A stretch of 64,000 nucleotides of DNA from Mycobacterium sp. 852002-51057_SCH5723018 (GCF_001667035.1 NZ_LZIR01000027.1:36969-100968); one strand, 5' to 3'. Positions 48,873 through 57,399 are shown, counted from the first letter of the stretch. Numbers and translations: made by a program. The notes: a model not told the origin generated them from the sequence alone.

Positions 48873-49268
48873 GTGCAAAAGAGGAAGATTAGTGCGGCTG
48901 TCGCGGTTGGGATCCTAGTCGCAGGCTGCAGCGGCCCGGCTCGCATAGCCGCAACGACAGTGACGATCACGTCGACGTTGCAGCCAGTTATCACGAGTAC
49001 GGCGACGGTTACTTATACACCACCACCGCCACCCGGACCGAAAACCACGATTACTACCGAGGGCATCTACGTCGTGGGCACTGATATTCTGCCCGGCACT
49101 TGGCGCGAGCCTGGTGGGGCGCCCTGCTATTGGGCACGACTCCGCAGCCTCGATACGAGCGATATCATTGACAACAGCAACAGTGAGGGTCCACAGGTAG
49201 TCCAGATACAACCGAGCGACAAAGCTTTCCAGACGCGCGGCTGCACAACGTGGACGAGGACAGAGTAA
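48873..49268 (+). CDS. putative small lipoprotein (131 aa)
   Basis: GTG 48873 starts VQKRKISAAVAVGILVAGC, a basic start plus hydrophobic core ending in the lipobox LVAGC. A Thr-rich stretch (TVTITSTLQPVITSTATVTYTPPPPPG) leads to a ~75-residue domain GIYVVGTDILPGTWREPGGAPCYWARL with two cysteines, the pattern of small actinobacterial surface proteins found in phages and islands. GTG 48840 is another possible start. The function is unknown. Confidence 0.65.
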   Translation: MQKRKISAAVAVGILVAGCSGPARIAATTVTITSTLQPVITSTATVTYTPPPPPGPKTTITTEGIYVVGTDILPGTWREPGGAPCYWARLRSLDTSDIIDNSNSEGPQVVQIQPSDKAFQTRGCTTWTRTE

Positions 49269-49335
49269 CCGAACGACCATCACGGACCACAGGATGTGTG
49301 CTTTCAGCCGGATACTCTTGCATTGCCTTGCGCGG

Positions 49336-50718
49336 ATGAAGGTTTTCCGAAAAACTTCGCAGAGTGCGAGTACATCGACGGAGCGTGAAGCGTTGTCAAC
49401 TGATGAAATCCAAATCGACGGAGAATTTTGGAGTCCAGCATCTAGCAACGGATGGTCGGCGCCCGGGACCATTACTTGCCGTTCCTGGGAACTACCAGTC
49501 TTGAATCTGGAAGCCGCCATAGTGGAGCCAAAGTCGGTCAGTGTCCGCGAAAGTGAAGGCGTAACAGTTTTTTCTGAGCCGGATCCCGACGATGTAGTTC
49601 ACGACTTTCAACCCATAACGATTCTCGGAAGAACGGCCGACGGTAAGGATTTGACACTTTTCGGAGCACAGGCGCATGGCCCTCAAATGTATCGGGCAAA
49701 ACACCTGCTAGTGGGGGGACATTTTCCCGGCGAAGACACCCTCTTTGCCGATGTGCGCTATCAGCTAGATAATGACGTTTTGTGGTCCAATATAAATTTG
49801 CCGTCGTCGGCGTCGAGTGATATCGGAACGCTGAGCCGCGAAAATGACGCTGGCCAACCGTGGTTTGTTTTCAGACCTCAAACAACCATGAGCCTCCGTG
49901 ATCTGGGCAGGAGAGCGTTGGTAAGCTCAAGAACCCTAGCGAGGTTGGCGCTGCAACCCGAGTTGACACTTGGACCAGCGCAAGTGCGCTTGGAGAATGG
50001 CACTGATTGGCTGCCTTGGCACACATTAGCGACTGCTACCCGGCGCATAACTACGAGGTACATAGGCGACTGGCTAGTGGACCCACGTGCAATATCACTA
50101 CAACAAATCGTCGACTGGCTGGACATCAGCGCGAAGCTGGATGGTCTCGATACAGCCGTCGCCGACGCTAAGCTACAAGACAATCTCGCACTTCAGGCGC
50201 TTGTGTTCGGCACGATTGCGGAGGGCCTTCATCGCAGGTTGTACGATGACGAATTGCGGTTCGTGAGTCTAACCCGCGGCCAAGCCAAAGCCGCGCGCCG
50301 CGCGGGCAGAGAAGCAATCTCCGAAGCTGTGAATGATGCTGGCCTGACCACGCGCCCAGAGGACTTCAATGATCTCCTTAGTCCGCTTAATGATATAACG
50401 TTCGTCCAGCGTTTGAGCGCCATCATGGCGGTTATATCTGAAGCCGTGCCAGAAGTCTTGCAAGATTTTGAAGACTGGGCGACATTAGTCAAGGATGTGC
50501 GGAACTATTTAGCCCACTGGTTAACCGAAGAGGATAAACGGCCGCCCACGACTAACGAAATGTTATTGGTTTATCTTTCCCTGCCTTGGGCGCTACGCAC
50601 ATTCCTTCTGCGCAAGGTGGCCAGGCTCGACGTAGCTCTTATGCGCGAAGGGTACCGGAAGAAAAATGAATTTTTGATGTACCGCGCGAATGTGCGAGCG
50701 ACTATCGCGGCCGGCTGA
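49336..50718 (+). CDS. ApeA-like HEPN protein, anti-phage type (460 aa)
   Basis: ATG 49336. The N-terminal domain begins DGEFWSPASSNGWSAPGTITC and continues as a beta-rich module (~residues 25-180), as in ApeA_NTD1 proteins. The C-terminal ~200 residues are helical and carry VRNYLAHWL: Arg389-x4-His394, the R-x4-6-H HEPN nuclease motif. E. coli ApeA is an experimentally known single-protein abortive-infection system that cuts tRNA; the same kind of action is inferred here. No accessory gene is required in the known system. It lies next to the lipoprotein and recombinase genes but probably is its own unit. Confidence 0.75.
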   Translation: MKVFRKTSQSASTSTEREALSTDEIQIDGEFWSPASSNGWSAPGTITCRSWELPVLNLEAAIVEPKSVSVRESEGVTVFSEPDPDDVVHDFQPITILGRTADGKDLTLFGAQAHGPQMYRAKHLLVGGHFPGEDTLFADVRYQLDNDVLWSNINLPSSASSDIGTLSRENDAGQPWFVFRPQTTMSLRDLGRRALVSSRTLARLALQPELTLGPAQVRLENGTDWLPWHTLATATRRITTRYIGDWLVDPRAISLQQIVDWLDISAKLDGLDTAVADAKLQDNLALQALVFGTIAEGLHRRLYDDELRFVSLTRGQAKAARRAGREAISEAVNDAGLTTRPEDFNDLLSPLNDITFVQRLSAIMAVISEAVPEVLQDFEDWATLVKDVRNYLAHWLTEEDKRPPTTNEMLLVYLSLPWALRTFLLRKVARLDVALMREGYRKKNEFLMYRANVRATIAAG

Positions 50719-51056
50719 TGCGGCACGCGGACTGGTCTGTCGCACCGCCTCAAGCGGCGGCCGGCAATAGCCCCGTGGAGTCCGCAAGGGCCAACATCCA
50801 TACCGCGCAAGCAATGAAGGGTGGGAGGGTCGCTCCTTAGGTAACCAGCGCCTGCCTTGTACAGCTCAGCGGTCGCCCTCTCTCCGCCGGAATTTCGGCC
50901 TACCTTGGCTTATGCCTCAGGTCCGCGTCCCTGAAATTGTTGTCCTCTACCCGCCCGCGAATCTGTAATCACCATGACGGGCGAAAACGACTTCACCCAA
51001 ACCGAAGCCCTCGAGTCCGCCCTCCATGGCAAATGACCGGCGAGTTTGATGGCCTC
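50719..51056. other. 338-bp gap between convergent genes
   Basis: It lies between the ends of the ApeA-like gene (+) and the TIGR04255 cassette (-). I see no gene and no clear terminator hairpin. Confidence 0.4.
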
Positions 51057-51518
51057 TTAGCCCGTTGGCGTGTGGACAATCACCGCCACTGCCGCAAAGG
51101 CGCGCGCGAGGTCACGTTGTTGTCCGCGCTCCATAGCCGCAATTCCCATAATCAACGCATGGGCGGCATTTCGGGGGTGTTCGGGTTCTGGCACATCCTC
51201 TGGCCAAGGATCGGGATCTGTCCTCAAACCGTGCCGTGGCGGCTCCGTGCCCGAAATGGATGCGACGGCGTTGAGTGGCTTTCGGCATACGGCAGCGTAT
51301 GTGAGACCGAGTCGGTCGATAACGGTTTTCGAGTAGACAGATAGTCCACTCTCGTCGGGACGCAATTTGAAACACGCGCTTGTCAGTTGTCTTTCGCCTG
51401 TTTGTGTATTGATGGCGTAGAAATCATCGTTGGTGAGACTCGGTATGCGTCGGAGAAGTTCATCCCGCTCAAAATCTTCAGCCGTGAGGTCAGCGGAAGA
51501 CGGTGAATGACCCGCCAC
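51057..51518 (-). CDS. unknown protein, third gene of TIGR04255 cassette (153 aa)
   Basis: GTG 51518 (VAGHSPSSADLTAED) overlaps the end of the preceding gene by 29 bp; the longer frame from 51599 would overlap it by 110 bp. The protein shows FERDELLRRIPSLTNDDFYAINTQTGERQLTSACFKLRPDESGLSVYSK, a compact N-terminal domain with an acidic-aromatic start, and a helical C-terminus (NAAHALIMGIAAMERGQQRDLARAFAAVA). No membrane segment. No known family is recognised. Its tight overlap with the two preceding genes indicates a joint function. Confidence 0.65.
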   Translation of the reverse strand: MAGHSPSSADLTAEDFERDELLRRIPSLTNDDFYAINTQTGERQLTSACFKLRPDESGLSVYSKTVIDRLGLTYAAVCRKPLNAVASISGTEPPRHGLRTDPDPWPEDVPEPEHPRNAAHALIMGIAAMERGQQRDLARAFAAVAVIVHTPTG

Positions 51519-52059
51519 GGTAGTCTGCAGTTGCGCTAGCAAGTTCGCTCCGAACTTGCGCAAGAAGTTCCATAACTCGCTGACCACTGGCAGGTTCATC
51601 GATTATCTTGCTCTCGTCGATCGCCGCATACACAAATGTCGATCCATCTGCTAAGCATTCGATCTCGATATCCAACTCCCCGTGATGCCACTCAACTTGC
51701 AGTCCACCGCCAGGCAACGGGAAAATTTGAGCAGGTATCCGTGGCGATATCTCGGAAACCGCCATTATCGCACTGACAACGGCCCGCTCAGACGGTACGA
51801 GGTCATTGTCGACACAGGACGATGACGAAAGACCGCGATGGAGCGCGTTGATGCGCTCGACAGCAGAATCTAGCGCCACGCGGGTCTCAACGTCGGCAGG
51901 CGGCCGCAGCCGAATGGTTACAGCCGGCTGGTCATGCTCGTACAAGAACTTGCGCGGGCCGGGATGTCCACCATGGGCGTACAGCGAGGGCGGCTGAAGA
52001 GAGCGCGGAGCGCACGTGGCGATACTCTCAGGCGCGAGGGTCACTCTGTTCGCTCCCAT
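51490..52059 (-). CDS. unknown protein, second gene of TIGR04255 cassette (189 aa)
   Basis: ATG 52059, overlapping the end of the TIGR04255 gene by 19 bp. The protein has a Pro-rich N-terminus and a middle domain with QVEWHHGELDIEIECLADGSTFVYAAIDE (~residues 120-150), a beta-hairpin pattern seen in small proteins encoded next to TIGR04255 genes, followed by a helix PASGQRVMELLAQVRSELA. It is not assigned to a known family. The cassette order suggests that it is a partner of the TIGR04255 protein. Confidence 0.65.
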   Translation of the reverse strand: MGANRVTLAPESIATCAPRSLQPPSLYAHGGHPGPRKFLYEHDQPAVTIRLRPPADVETRVALDSAVERINALHRGLSSSSCVDNDLVPSERAVVSAIMAVSEISPRIPAQIFPLPGGGLQVEWHHGELDIEIECLADGSTFVYAAIDESKIIDEPASGQRVMELLAQVRSELASATADYRGGSFTVFR

Positions 52060-52835
52060 CGTTGCTGCATCTCATCGGTCGTTACGACCCCAAATGTTCC
52101 TACGACGAAGTCATGAGCGAGGTCCAGCGCAATGGCAGTGCCGCGACCCTCGCGTGTCTGGGTGTTAGCGGATATCTGTAACACGATAGGCAAGTCAGGC
52201 GAGCTGCTATCCACATTGGCAGCCATCGTTAGGAAGGTCTGCAGGTCGTGTACCTCCCAGCTCTGATTGACCGCCACCGTAGCCATGTCGTCGCGCCAAA
52301 GGTCTCCCCGTCTATCCATCTTCAACACCGCAGAAATATCCAGCTTCCCATCGTCATCAGTCTTGATGACGTTCACGTATGTCACTTCGGCGTATTGGGG
52401 CTGGAGTGATTGCGTAAGGCCATGCTCGACAATGAATTTCTCGAAGTCGGACCACCGCTGCAGGAACTCGTCACGGAGCGGCCCGTAGCGGGGATATGGT
52501 TCGCCGCTGCCAGGCACCGCACGCCAGTTGGCGATCAGGCGGTCCCGTTGAATCTGAATCACACGATCGCCTCCGGAACTCAGAAGCCACAGCCGACGAG
52601 GCGGGGGTCCGAAGCCAAATTCAACCTTAATCGACTGTTGCGGGGTGGATGGGGACTCCAAGAGCGGTTGCTCCTCCGCGCCTGGATAGGAGTCGATCCA
52701 TCTCGATCGAAGATCCGCCATGGCCGCGAAGTTCAAGCCGACCATGGGGGCGAACCCGATCGACATGGCAACTTCGACGACCGGCGGCTTACGAAAACTC
52801 GGCAGGATGAGACCGGACTCGCTTCCGCCCTGCAT
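52041..52835 (-). CDS. TIGR04255 family protein (264 aa)
   Basis: ATG 52835 (MQGGSESGLILPSF) is chosen because the hallmark KPPVVEVAMSIGFAP then lies ~14 residues from the N-terminus; ATG 52880 is an alternative. Further family features are the FGFGPPPRRLWLLSSGGDRVIQIQRDRLIANWR-type strand pair (split ~residues 75-105), YAEVTYVNVI (~155), and LDLAHDFVV near the C-terminus. TIGR04255 proteins are sporadically distributed, often on mobile elements, and have no proven activity. It is the first gene of a three-gene overlapping operon. Confidence 0.8.
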   Translation of the reverse strand: MQGGSESGLILPSFRKPPVVEVAMSIGFAPMVGLNFAAMADLRSRWIDSYPGAEEQPLLESPSTPQQSIKVEFGFGPPPRRLWLLSSGGDRVIQIQRDRLIANWRAVPGSGEPYPRYGPLRDEFLQRWSDFEKFIVEHGLTQSLQPQYAEVTYVNVIKTDDDGKLDISAVLKMDRRGDLWRDDMATVAVNQSWEVHDLQTFLTMAANVDSSSPDLPIVLQISANTQTREGRGTAIALDLAHDFVVGTFGVVTTDEMQQRWERTE

Positions 52836-53300
52836 GCCTTGAGGGTACAACCAGCACTCCATTTTCCCTGATAGCGCCATTATGCCGCGTCGTCGACGGT
52901 GGGGCTATGCGGGCGCCAGCGGGGTTTATCACCTCGAACGCGCGGGTGATGATGGGTTCCGATCGCGGTCGAGCGCGGACGGAAAGAGTTGGGTACGCAG
53001 CCGGTTACGCTTCTCGCGTAACCGGACGACGACGAACATCAACGACTGTAGCGACGAAAGCACCCGCCAACAGACCTTTTCGCCGCCACTCGTCGACTAC
53101 CCACACCAACCATCGATCATCATAAGCGCAGGTCAGGCTCGTTCGGGACGAAGAGGCCGTGGGTTTTAAATCCCACGTCCTACAGTCCCTCCGAACCGGA
53201 TGAGGGTGAGCGCCCGCTGAATGGCCGCCCGATCGCGGGCACTGCTCATCCCTGGAATCACGGCACAGGCGGGTTTCTCTCCTGTCTGAGTATTGATCAG
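52836..53300. other. 465-bp region with hairpin and AbiJ frame extension
   Basis: It holds the promoter of the TIGR04255 cassette. CGTGGG-TTTTAAAT-CCCACG at 53158-53177 is a 6-bp GC stem with AT-rich loop and may end AbiJ transcription. Directly after the AbiJ TAG (53301-53303) the same frame stays open for 44 codons (LINTQTGEKPACAVIPG...), ending with TAA near 53166. Confidence 0.5.
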
Positions 53301-54149
53301 CTAGACGAGCTTCGCCTTGCGCGCACTTTCGATGACGTACGACACGAAGGCCGCGCAAGCCACAAGCATGTACCTAGCGAGGGACTGGTCAGCCTCGGCC
53401 GCGTCGATTCCGCCGTGTCGAATGCCGTCGGCGTCCGACGTCCAGCCGTACATTTTGGACCAAGCTGATTCGAGCGCCGGATGAACTGTGACACCCGCAG
53501 TCGCAAGCTTTTTCAATGCCGCTCCGAGCGTGCCCTCGCCCGTTACCTTGCGACACACGGACTCAACTGCCGAGATCGACTCCTTGATGGAATTCGGGTA
53601 GTCGGGACTCTGCCGATCGGCAAGTAATTCGATGGCGCGATTGAGGTGGTGACGCGCGCCTTCGAACCTGCCAATGCTTTCTAGCGCGTCCACGATCGCT
53701 GAAGTTTCGACCGCGGAGTCGATGGGGGTGATCTTGTTTTCGATCAGGCGGTAGCCGACCAAGCAACTTTCCAACGTCGCGTTGAGAGCCTGTACGAATA
53801 CCTCAACAATGTGTTCCGTTGACGGTGTCTTGTAGCGATCAAGATTCTCGGCGAGGGCTTCTAGAACGTCGAACACGGCCCACCACTCACCGCTGAGGAT
53901 AATCCCTTTAAACCGCCGCCAGATCGCGTCATCCGAGGGCCGCTCATCGCGCGCCTCCTTCAGGTCCCAGGTCCAGGTCGCCGTGAGCACATTGCTCTCG
54001 GTCTCATCCGGGTAATTAGGCTCGCGGAACGCCTCAGGCAGCACTGCCACAACGTTCCCGATCAGCAGGCGGGTCTCATGATCGAGTTCTTCGCGTTGGA
54101 CTATCGAGCGGAGTTCCTGATATCCGTAACGCTGCGAGAAAGTGGACAC
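53301..54149 (-). CDS. AbiJ-like abortive infection protein (282 aa)
   Basis: GTG 54149 begins VSTFSQRYGYQELRSIVQRE, the AbiJ_NTD4 type opening (FSxRxG...LR). A helical linker follows, and the C-terminal HEPN-like domain (~residues 130-282) has GRFEGARHHLNRAIELLADRQSPDYPNSIKESISAVES-type helices (split) and DGIRHGG (Arg244-His245) near the end, followed by ARYMLVACAAFVSYVIE. AbiJ is a known lactococcal phage-abortive protein; the mechanism is not established for this subtype. An upstream in-frame start at 54203 is possible. A TAG ends the gene while the same frame stays open beyond it. Confidence 0.75.
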   Translation of the reverse strand: MSTFSQRYGYQELRSIVQREELDHETRLLIGNVVAVLPEAFREPNYPDETESNVLTATWTWDLKEARDERPSDDAIWRRFKGIILSGEWWAVFDVLEALAENLDRYKTPSTEHIVEVFVQALNATLESCLVGYRLIENKITPIDSAVETSAIVDALESIGRFEGARHHLNRAIELLADRQSPDYPNSIKESISAVESVCRKVTGEGTLGAALKKLATAGVTVHPALESAWSKMYGWTSDADGIRHGGIDAAEADQSLARYMLVACAAFVSYVIESARKAKLV

Positions 54150-54782
54150 CCTTTGGACCGTACCGCTCGCACCAGGAACGCCCGCAGCAGCGGACTGGAC
54201 CAAAAATATCCGCTTCGTGCGTGTGCTGCTGCCGACTGGTCGTTACTGATCTGCATAGGCTCGCGCTACAGGTGGCTCGACGACGCGACGCTGCCGGCAC
54301 TGAAGGATCCGATGTGCTAGGTCCGTTTACCTCAACTTCCACTATCAACGCGATTCCTGGCGCGTACGCAAAATTGGGCAGATGGGCGTTGTCGAAGGTA
54401 AGACACTCCTCGAACCCCAGGCCTGGGAGTCGGTCAAGTGTCGCGGTGACGCAGCAATACGAGTGCGGTCGCGACCGAACGTGTTGCGCTACAGGCACTC
54501 GCCAACCTGAGCGGCTCATCAACTCGGTCCTCCAGGCCTGTGCGGGGCCGGGGACGGCTGGGTCTGTAGAGACGTTCGCCATCCGGCTCGCCGGGGTGCG
54601 GTCTAACGGCGCCGCTCGGGCGCTTCGCGCCCTTATCGAATCGGTTTATAGAGAGAATTAAGAGCGCTAGCTAAAACCGCAGGTCAGTGAGTTGCGTGTA
54701 AAGCTATTGCTTGACGTAGGTGAAGCTGTGGCTTGACGTTTACTCGCATTTCGGGTGCAACCGTCAAGCCGCAGCTTGACAT
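54150..54782. other. 633-bp region without confident gene
   Basis: It lies between the AbiJ-like start and the end of the integrase-side operon. Frames on both strands exist, but none shows a domain or host-like codon use. It contains the GC stem GGGCGC-TTC-GCGCCC near 54,617-54,631 and the 16-bp repeat cluster listed next. Confidence 0.45.
54701..54780. repeat. three 16-bp units, two direct and one inverted
   Basis: AAGCTATTGCTTGACG (54701-54716), AAGCTGTGGCTTGACG (54723-54738) and the inverted CGTCAAGCCGCAGCTT (54762-54777). Units 1 and 2 are 22 bp apart (two helical turns). Unit 3 alone forms the palindrome GTCAAGC-CGCA-GCTTGAC. Located just 3' of a minus-strand operon; it could be an iteron-like origin, a regulator site or a terminator. 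Confidence 0.6.
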
Positions 54783-55178
54783 TCATGAGACGAGTGTCAG
54801 CTTTGCGCGTTTCGCCCGATACTTGCGCTCATGCACCAGGCATGGGGCGGCGGCCTTGCCATGCGGCCCTTGGATCGCGTGCCCCGGCACGACTAGGCAC
54901 TCCGAGCAGGAGTCGTCGTCAAGGAAGCCGTGTTTCACGGCGGTCGCAATCGCCTCACGGACAGCTTGCCTGCTGGCACGCTGGAACGGTTCGGAGGCCT
55001 TCGGGGGCGTGCCCAGAATCCACGTCAGCTCACCGCGCCCAAACACGGCGTGGCCGTTGGCCTGGTGGCGCCCGTAGGCGAGAGAGAAGATCCGCGCCCA
55101 CAGGGGCAGGTTGTGGTTGGCCGCACGGTTCTCCCATGCGGCCTGGTAGTGGCGGGTCCAGGGATTGAACACGGCCAT
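54783..55178 (-). CDS. hypothetical protein of the integrase-side operon (131 aa)
   Basis: ATG 55178 overlaps the TAA of the upstream gene by one base. The protein starts MAVFNPWTRHYQAAWENR and has ANGHAVFGRGELTWILGTPP and FQRASRQAVREAIATAVKHGFL, resembling a winged-helix segment of small replication or regulatory proteins of actinobacterial islands. Two CxxC-like cysteines (SCSEC) near residue 92 might bind a metal. The C-terminus is basic (HERKYRAKRAKL). It is last in the xis-led operon and next to the repeat cluster, so a role in replication or copy control is possible. Confidence 0.65.
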   Translation of the reverse strand: MAVFNPWTRHYQAAWENRAANHNLPLWARIFSLAYGRHQANGHAVFGRGELTWILGTPPKASEPFQRASRQAVREAIATAVKHGFLDDDSCSECLVVPGHAIQGPHGKAAAPCLVHERKYRAKRAKLTLVS

Positions 55179-55516
55179 TAGGCAGCCTCCTCAGCGTAGT
55201 AACCGTCGGGAGTTTTGGGGGACCGCTCAGCGTGGCGCTGAGTGGCCAGAGCGCATATCTCATAGACCTTGAACCAGGCCACAGCGGCATGGTCCCAGCG
55301 GGTTGCCCGCCGCGCTTGGGGGCTTGCGGCGGTCACTTTCCCGAACGCGACGCCGTATTCAGTCAAGTTCGGACGCTTGCGGTCGAGGTTGATCTCCACG
55401 ACAGTGCCTGTACGACCACGGAACTCGGGCCAGCTGCCCTTGGACGGGTAACGGGTTTCGTCACGCTCGATGCGGACCGTTTGGCCGATGTCGAGGGCGA
55501 GTGCCTTTTCGATCAT
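55178..55516 (-). CDS. hypothetical protein (112 aa)
   Basis: ATG 55516 directly follows the stop of the excisionase-like gene with no gap. The protein has an SH3/KOW-like strand pattern IGQTVRIERDET and GRTGTVVEINLDRKRPNLTEYGVAFG, then a helical tail (ATRWDHAAVAWFKVYEICALATQRH). Such small beta-barrel proteins are common in actinobacterial phage islands. No function is known. Confidence 0.65.
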   Translation of the reverse strand: MIEKALALDIGQTVRIERDETRYPSKGSWPEFRGRTGTVVEINLDRKRPNLTEYGVAFGKVTAASPQARRATRWDHAAVAWFKVYEICALATQRHAERSPKTPDGYYAEEAA

Positions 55517-55741
55517 TTAGGCCGCACCGCCGTCGAATGCGGATTCGATCCACGCCTCCACATCAGCCCGGCGATAGATCACGCGTTTCCCCAATTTACC
55601 CCAATTGGGCCCTCTTCCAACGTGTTTCATCCACCGCAAGGTTGCTACCGGCACTCGGGTCAGGGCGGCGACCTCTTCGGTGTAGAGGATTTCCGACTTG
55701 AGCGTTTCCACGATTTGTTGCACGACAAATAGACCTTCCAA
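55517..55741 (-). CDS. xis: excisionase-like helix-turn-helix protein (74 aa)
   Basis: A MerR-like winged helix: LYTEEVAALTRVPVATLRWMKHVGRGPNWGKLGKRVIYRRADVEAWIE (split ~residues 19-66), the standard pattern of phage excisionases. ATG 55741; GTG six codons in is a possible start. With the integrase it would drive excision at the att sites. It leads the three-gene minus-strand operon. Confidence 0.85.
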   Translation of the reverse strand: MEGLFVVQQIVETLKSEILYTEEVAALTRVPVATLRWMKHVGRGPNWGKLGKRVIYRRADVEAWIESAFDGGAA

Positions 55742-56121
55742 TAGGTATCAATGGATTTCGGCAACGCCACGCGATTGCCTGAGGCAACTCTCTGCACTTG
55801 CAGGATTGCAGGACCGCCTACGCCAGTCCGTTGTCCGGTGTTGGTAACCCTCGGGTTCTTCCGGCTCGTATGGATAACACTACCCCTGGGGGGCGACAAG
55901 ATCGCGCAACACAAGAGGTTGTGTTAGTTGCATCTACGAAAGTCGCAGGTGGGCGTTAGGTGCCAACCTGGATGCGTTTTGTAGCGCATCTCGGCTTCCG
56001 GCTTGCAGTTCAGCGGTTCGAGGTCGACACGATCAGCAGCGCGGGGCTGGCGATGTCGAACAAGAAGTAAGGGAAGTAGTAGGCGAAGCCGCCGAAGTGG
56101 TCCCGCAGTGACTCGGTCGGC
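55742..56121. other. region between integrase and excisionase genes
   Basis: Most of it has no gene and should hold the excisionase operon promoter. At its integrase side (56121 to about 56010, minus strand) a frame with host-like, GC-rich codons encodes ESLRDHFGGFAYYFPYFLFD and ends with TGA near 56010. It overlaps the end of the integrase gene and is probably a small hydrophobic peptide or a gene remnant. Confidence 0.45.
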
Positions 56122-57399
56122 TCAAGCCCTCGCGGCGCGGGCGGCCTTGTCCATCTCGGCGGCGAGGTTATCGAAGTCGTCGGGCAGCATGTGCGAGTAG
56201 ACATCGGCCGTGGTGCTCACCTTCGCGTGCCCGAGCAACTTGGAGGCTGTGGGTAGCGAGGCGCCCGTAGCCAGGGCCAGCGATCCTGCACTGTGCCGCA
56301 ATGTTTTTGGGCTGACACCGGTTAACTCCGCGGCCTGGCACGCGCGGTCGAAACGCCAGCGGAAGAACGAATTGCGCATGGGACCGCCGTTCGGGGCAGG
56401 AAACAGGTGTTCCTCCGGTCTGCGGCCTTCTACGGCTGCCTTAAGCGTGTCGGCCAACGCCGACGTGAGGATGGGCACTGAGCGCACCTGGTGTGTTTTT
56501 GTGGTGTCTTCGACAAGTCCGACGCCGGTCACCTGAGCGACAGCTCTAGACACGAGAATCCGTCGTCGGGACAAGTCGACATCACCGACCCGCAGCGCGG
56601 CCAGCTCCCCGAACCGGAGGCCCGTGTAGGCGAAAGTCTGAATGATGGGTCCAGCATCACCAGCGGCCTCCACAAGCGCGGCGACCTGGGCGTGGCTCAG
56701 TGCAGTCTCGCGGCGATACACGACACGCGGGCGTTCGATCCCATCGGCCGGGTTAACCGCTAGCCGCTTAGTACGCACGGCGTACGCAAGTATCTGTTTG
56801 ACGATGCCGTGGGCCTGCACGGCTCGGCGTGCCGAGAGCGGCTGGCGCTCAGCGTTCCTGGTCTTGTCGGTCGTCCGAGGCTGGCGGGCCTCTTTGCTGG
56901 TAGTCAGCCACACAATCCACCGCTGAACGTCGGCATGGGTGATATCGGCCAGCTTCACATCGCTCCACCGCGGCAACACGGTCATCTTTAGCAAGCTCTC
57001 GTACCCGCCGATGGTGGATGGCTTGAGACGGGTGCGCTGGGTGGCTAGCCATTCGTCGCTAATCGCCCGGAATGTCACCGCAGACTTGCGCGGGTCGGCG
57101 TAGGTGTGCGTGACGAGGTCGGAAGTCACGTGGTTGATACGAGCCTGGGCGTCGGCCTTGCGCTCAAAAGATTGGGTGCGTTCGCCGCCGTCATTGCCGA
57201 CCCATCGGGCCAACCAACGCCGGCCGGTGCCGTGACGCACCGTGCATACGAGGACGCCCGGCGTGCCGTGTCTGGCGTCCATACACCACGTCCCCGAGAC
57301 CTTGCCGAGGCTGTCGGCGGGGTAGAGGACGTGTTCGCCTTTGCGTGGCGGACGGTGCCACCGGTCCTCCACGCCAGCCCGAGAATTGCGCCTCAACAT
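56122..57399 (-). CDS. int: tyrosine integrase of the element
   Basis: A 425-residue phage-type integrase. An N-terminal arm-binding part (~residues 40-100; GTWCMDARHGTPGVLVCTVRHG), a SAM-like core-binding domain (WLATQRTRLKPSTIGGYESLL) and the catalytic domain follow; active-site residues appear in YTGLRFGELA (Arg), PKTLRHSAG (Lys/Arg/His) and LGHAKVSTTADVYSHM (His and Tyr nucleophile). The KxLRH variant is normal for actinophage integrases. ATG 57399 is used; upstream ATGs at 57411 and 57450 are possible and would extend over the arm-type repeat. It lies next to its attachment tRNA, the classic layout. Confidence 0.93.
   Translation of the reverse strand: MLRRNSRAGVEDRWHRPPRKGEHVLYPADSLGKVSGTWCMDARHGTPGVLVCTVRHGTGRRWLARWVGNDGGERTQSFERKADAQARINHVTSDLVTHTYADPRKSAVTFRAISDEWLATQRTRLKPSTIGGYESLLKMTVLPRWSDVKLADITHADVQRWIVWLTTSKEARQPRTTDKTRNAERQPLSARRAVQAHGIVKQILAYAVRTKRLAVNPADGIERPRVVYRRETALSHAQVAALVEAAGDAGPIIQTFAYTGLRFGELAALRVGDVDLSRRRILVSRAVAQVTGVGLVEDTTKTHQVRSVPILTSALADTLKAAVEGRRPEEHLFPAPNGGPMRNSFFRWRFDRACQAAELTGVSPKTLRHSAGSLALATGASLPTASKLLGHAKVSTTADVYSHMLPDDFDNLAAEMDKAARAARA

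Noticed and set aside
52882..53169. Plus-strand open frame of 95 codons between TIGR04255 and AbiJ genes
   Set aside because: No ribosome binding site, Arg/Ser-rich composition and an overlap with the divergent promoter.
54076..54582. Minus-strand open frame of 168 codons upstream of the AbiJ-like gene
   Set aside because: It overlaps the AbiJ-like start in another frame, is Ser/Arg-rich and shows no domain.
56122..57399. Inactive integrase because the HxxR box reads KTLR
   Set aside because: KxLRH is common in actinophage tyrosine integrases; the Arg, His and Tyr needed are present.
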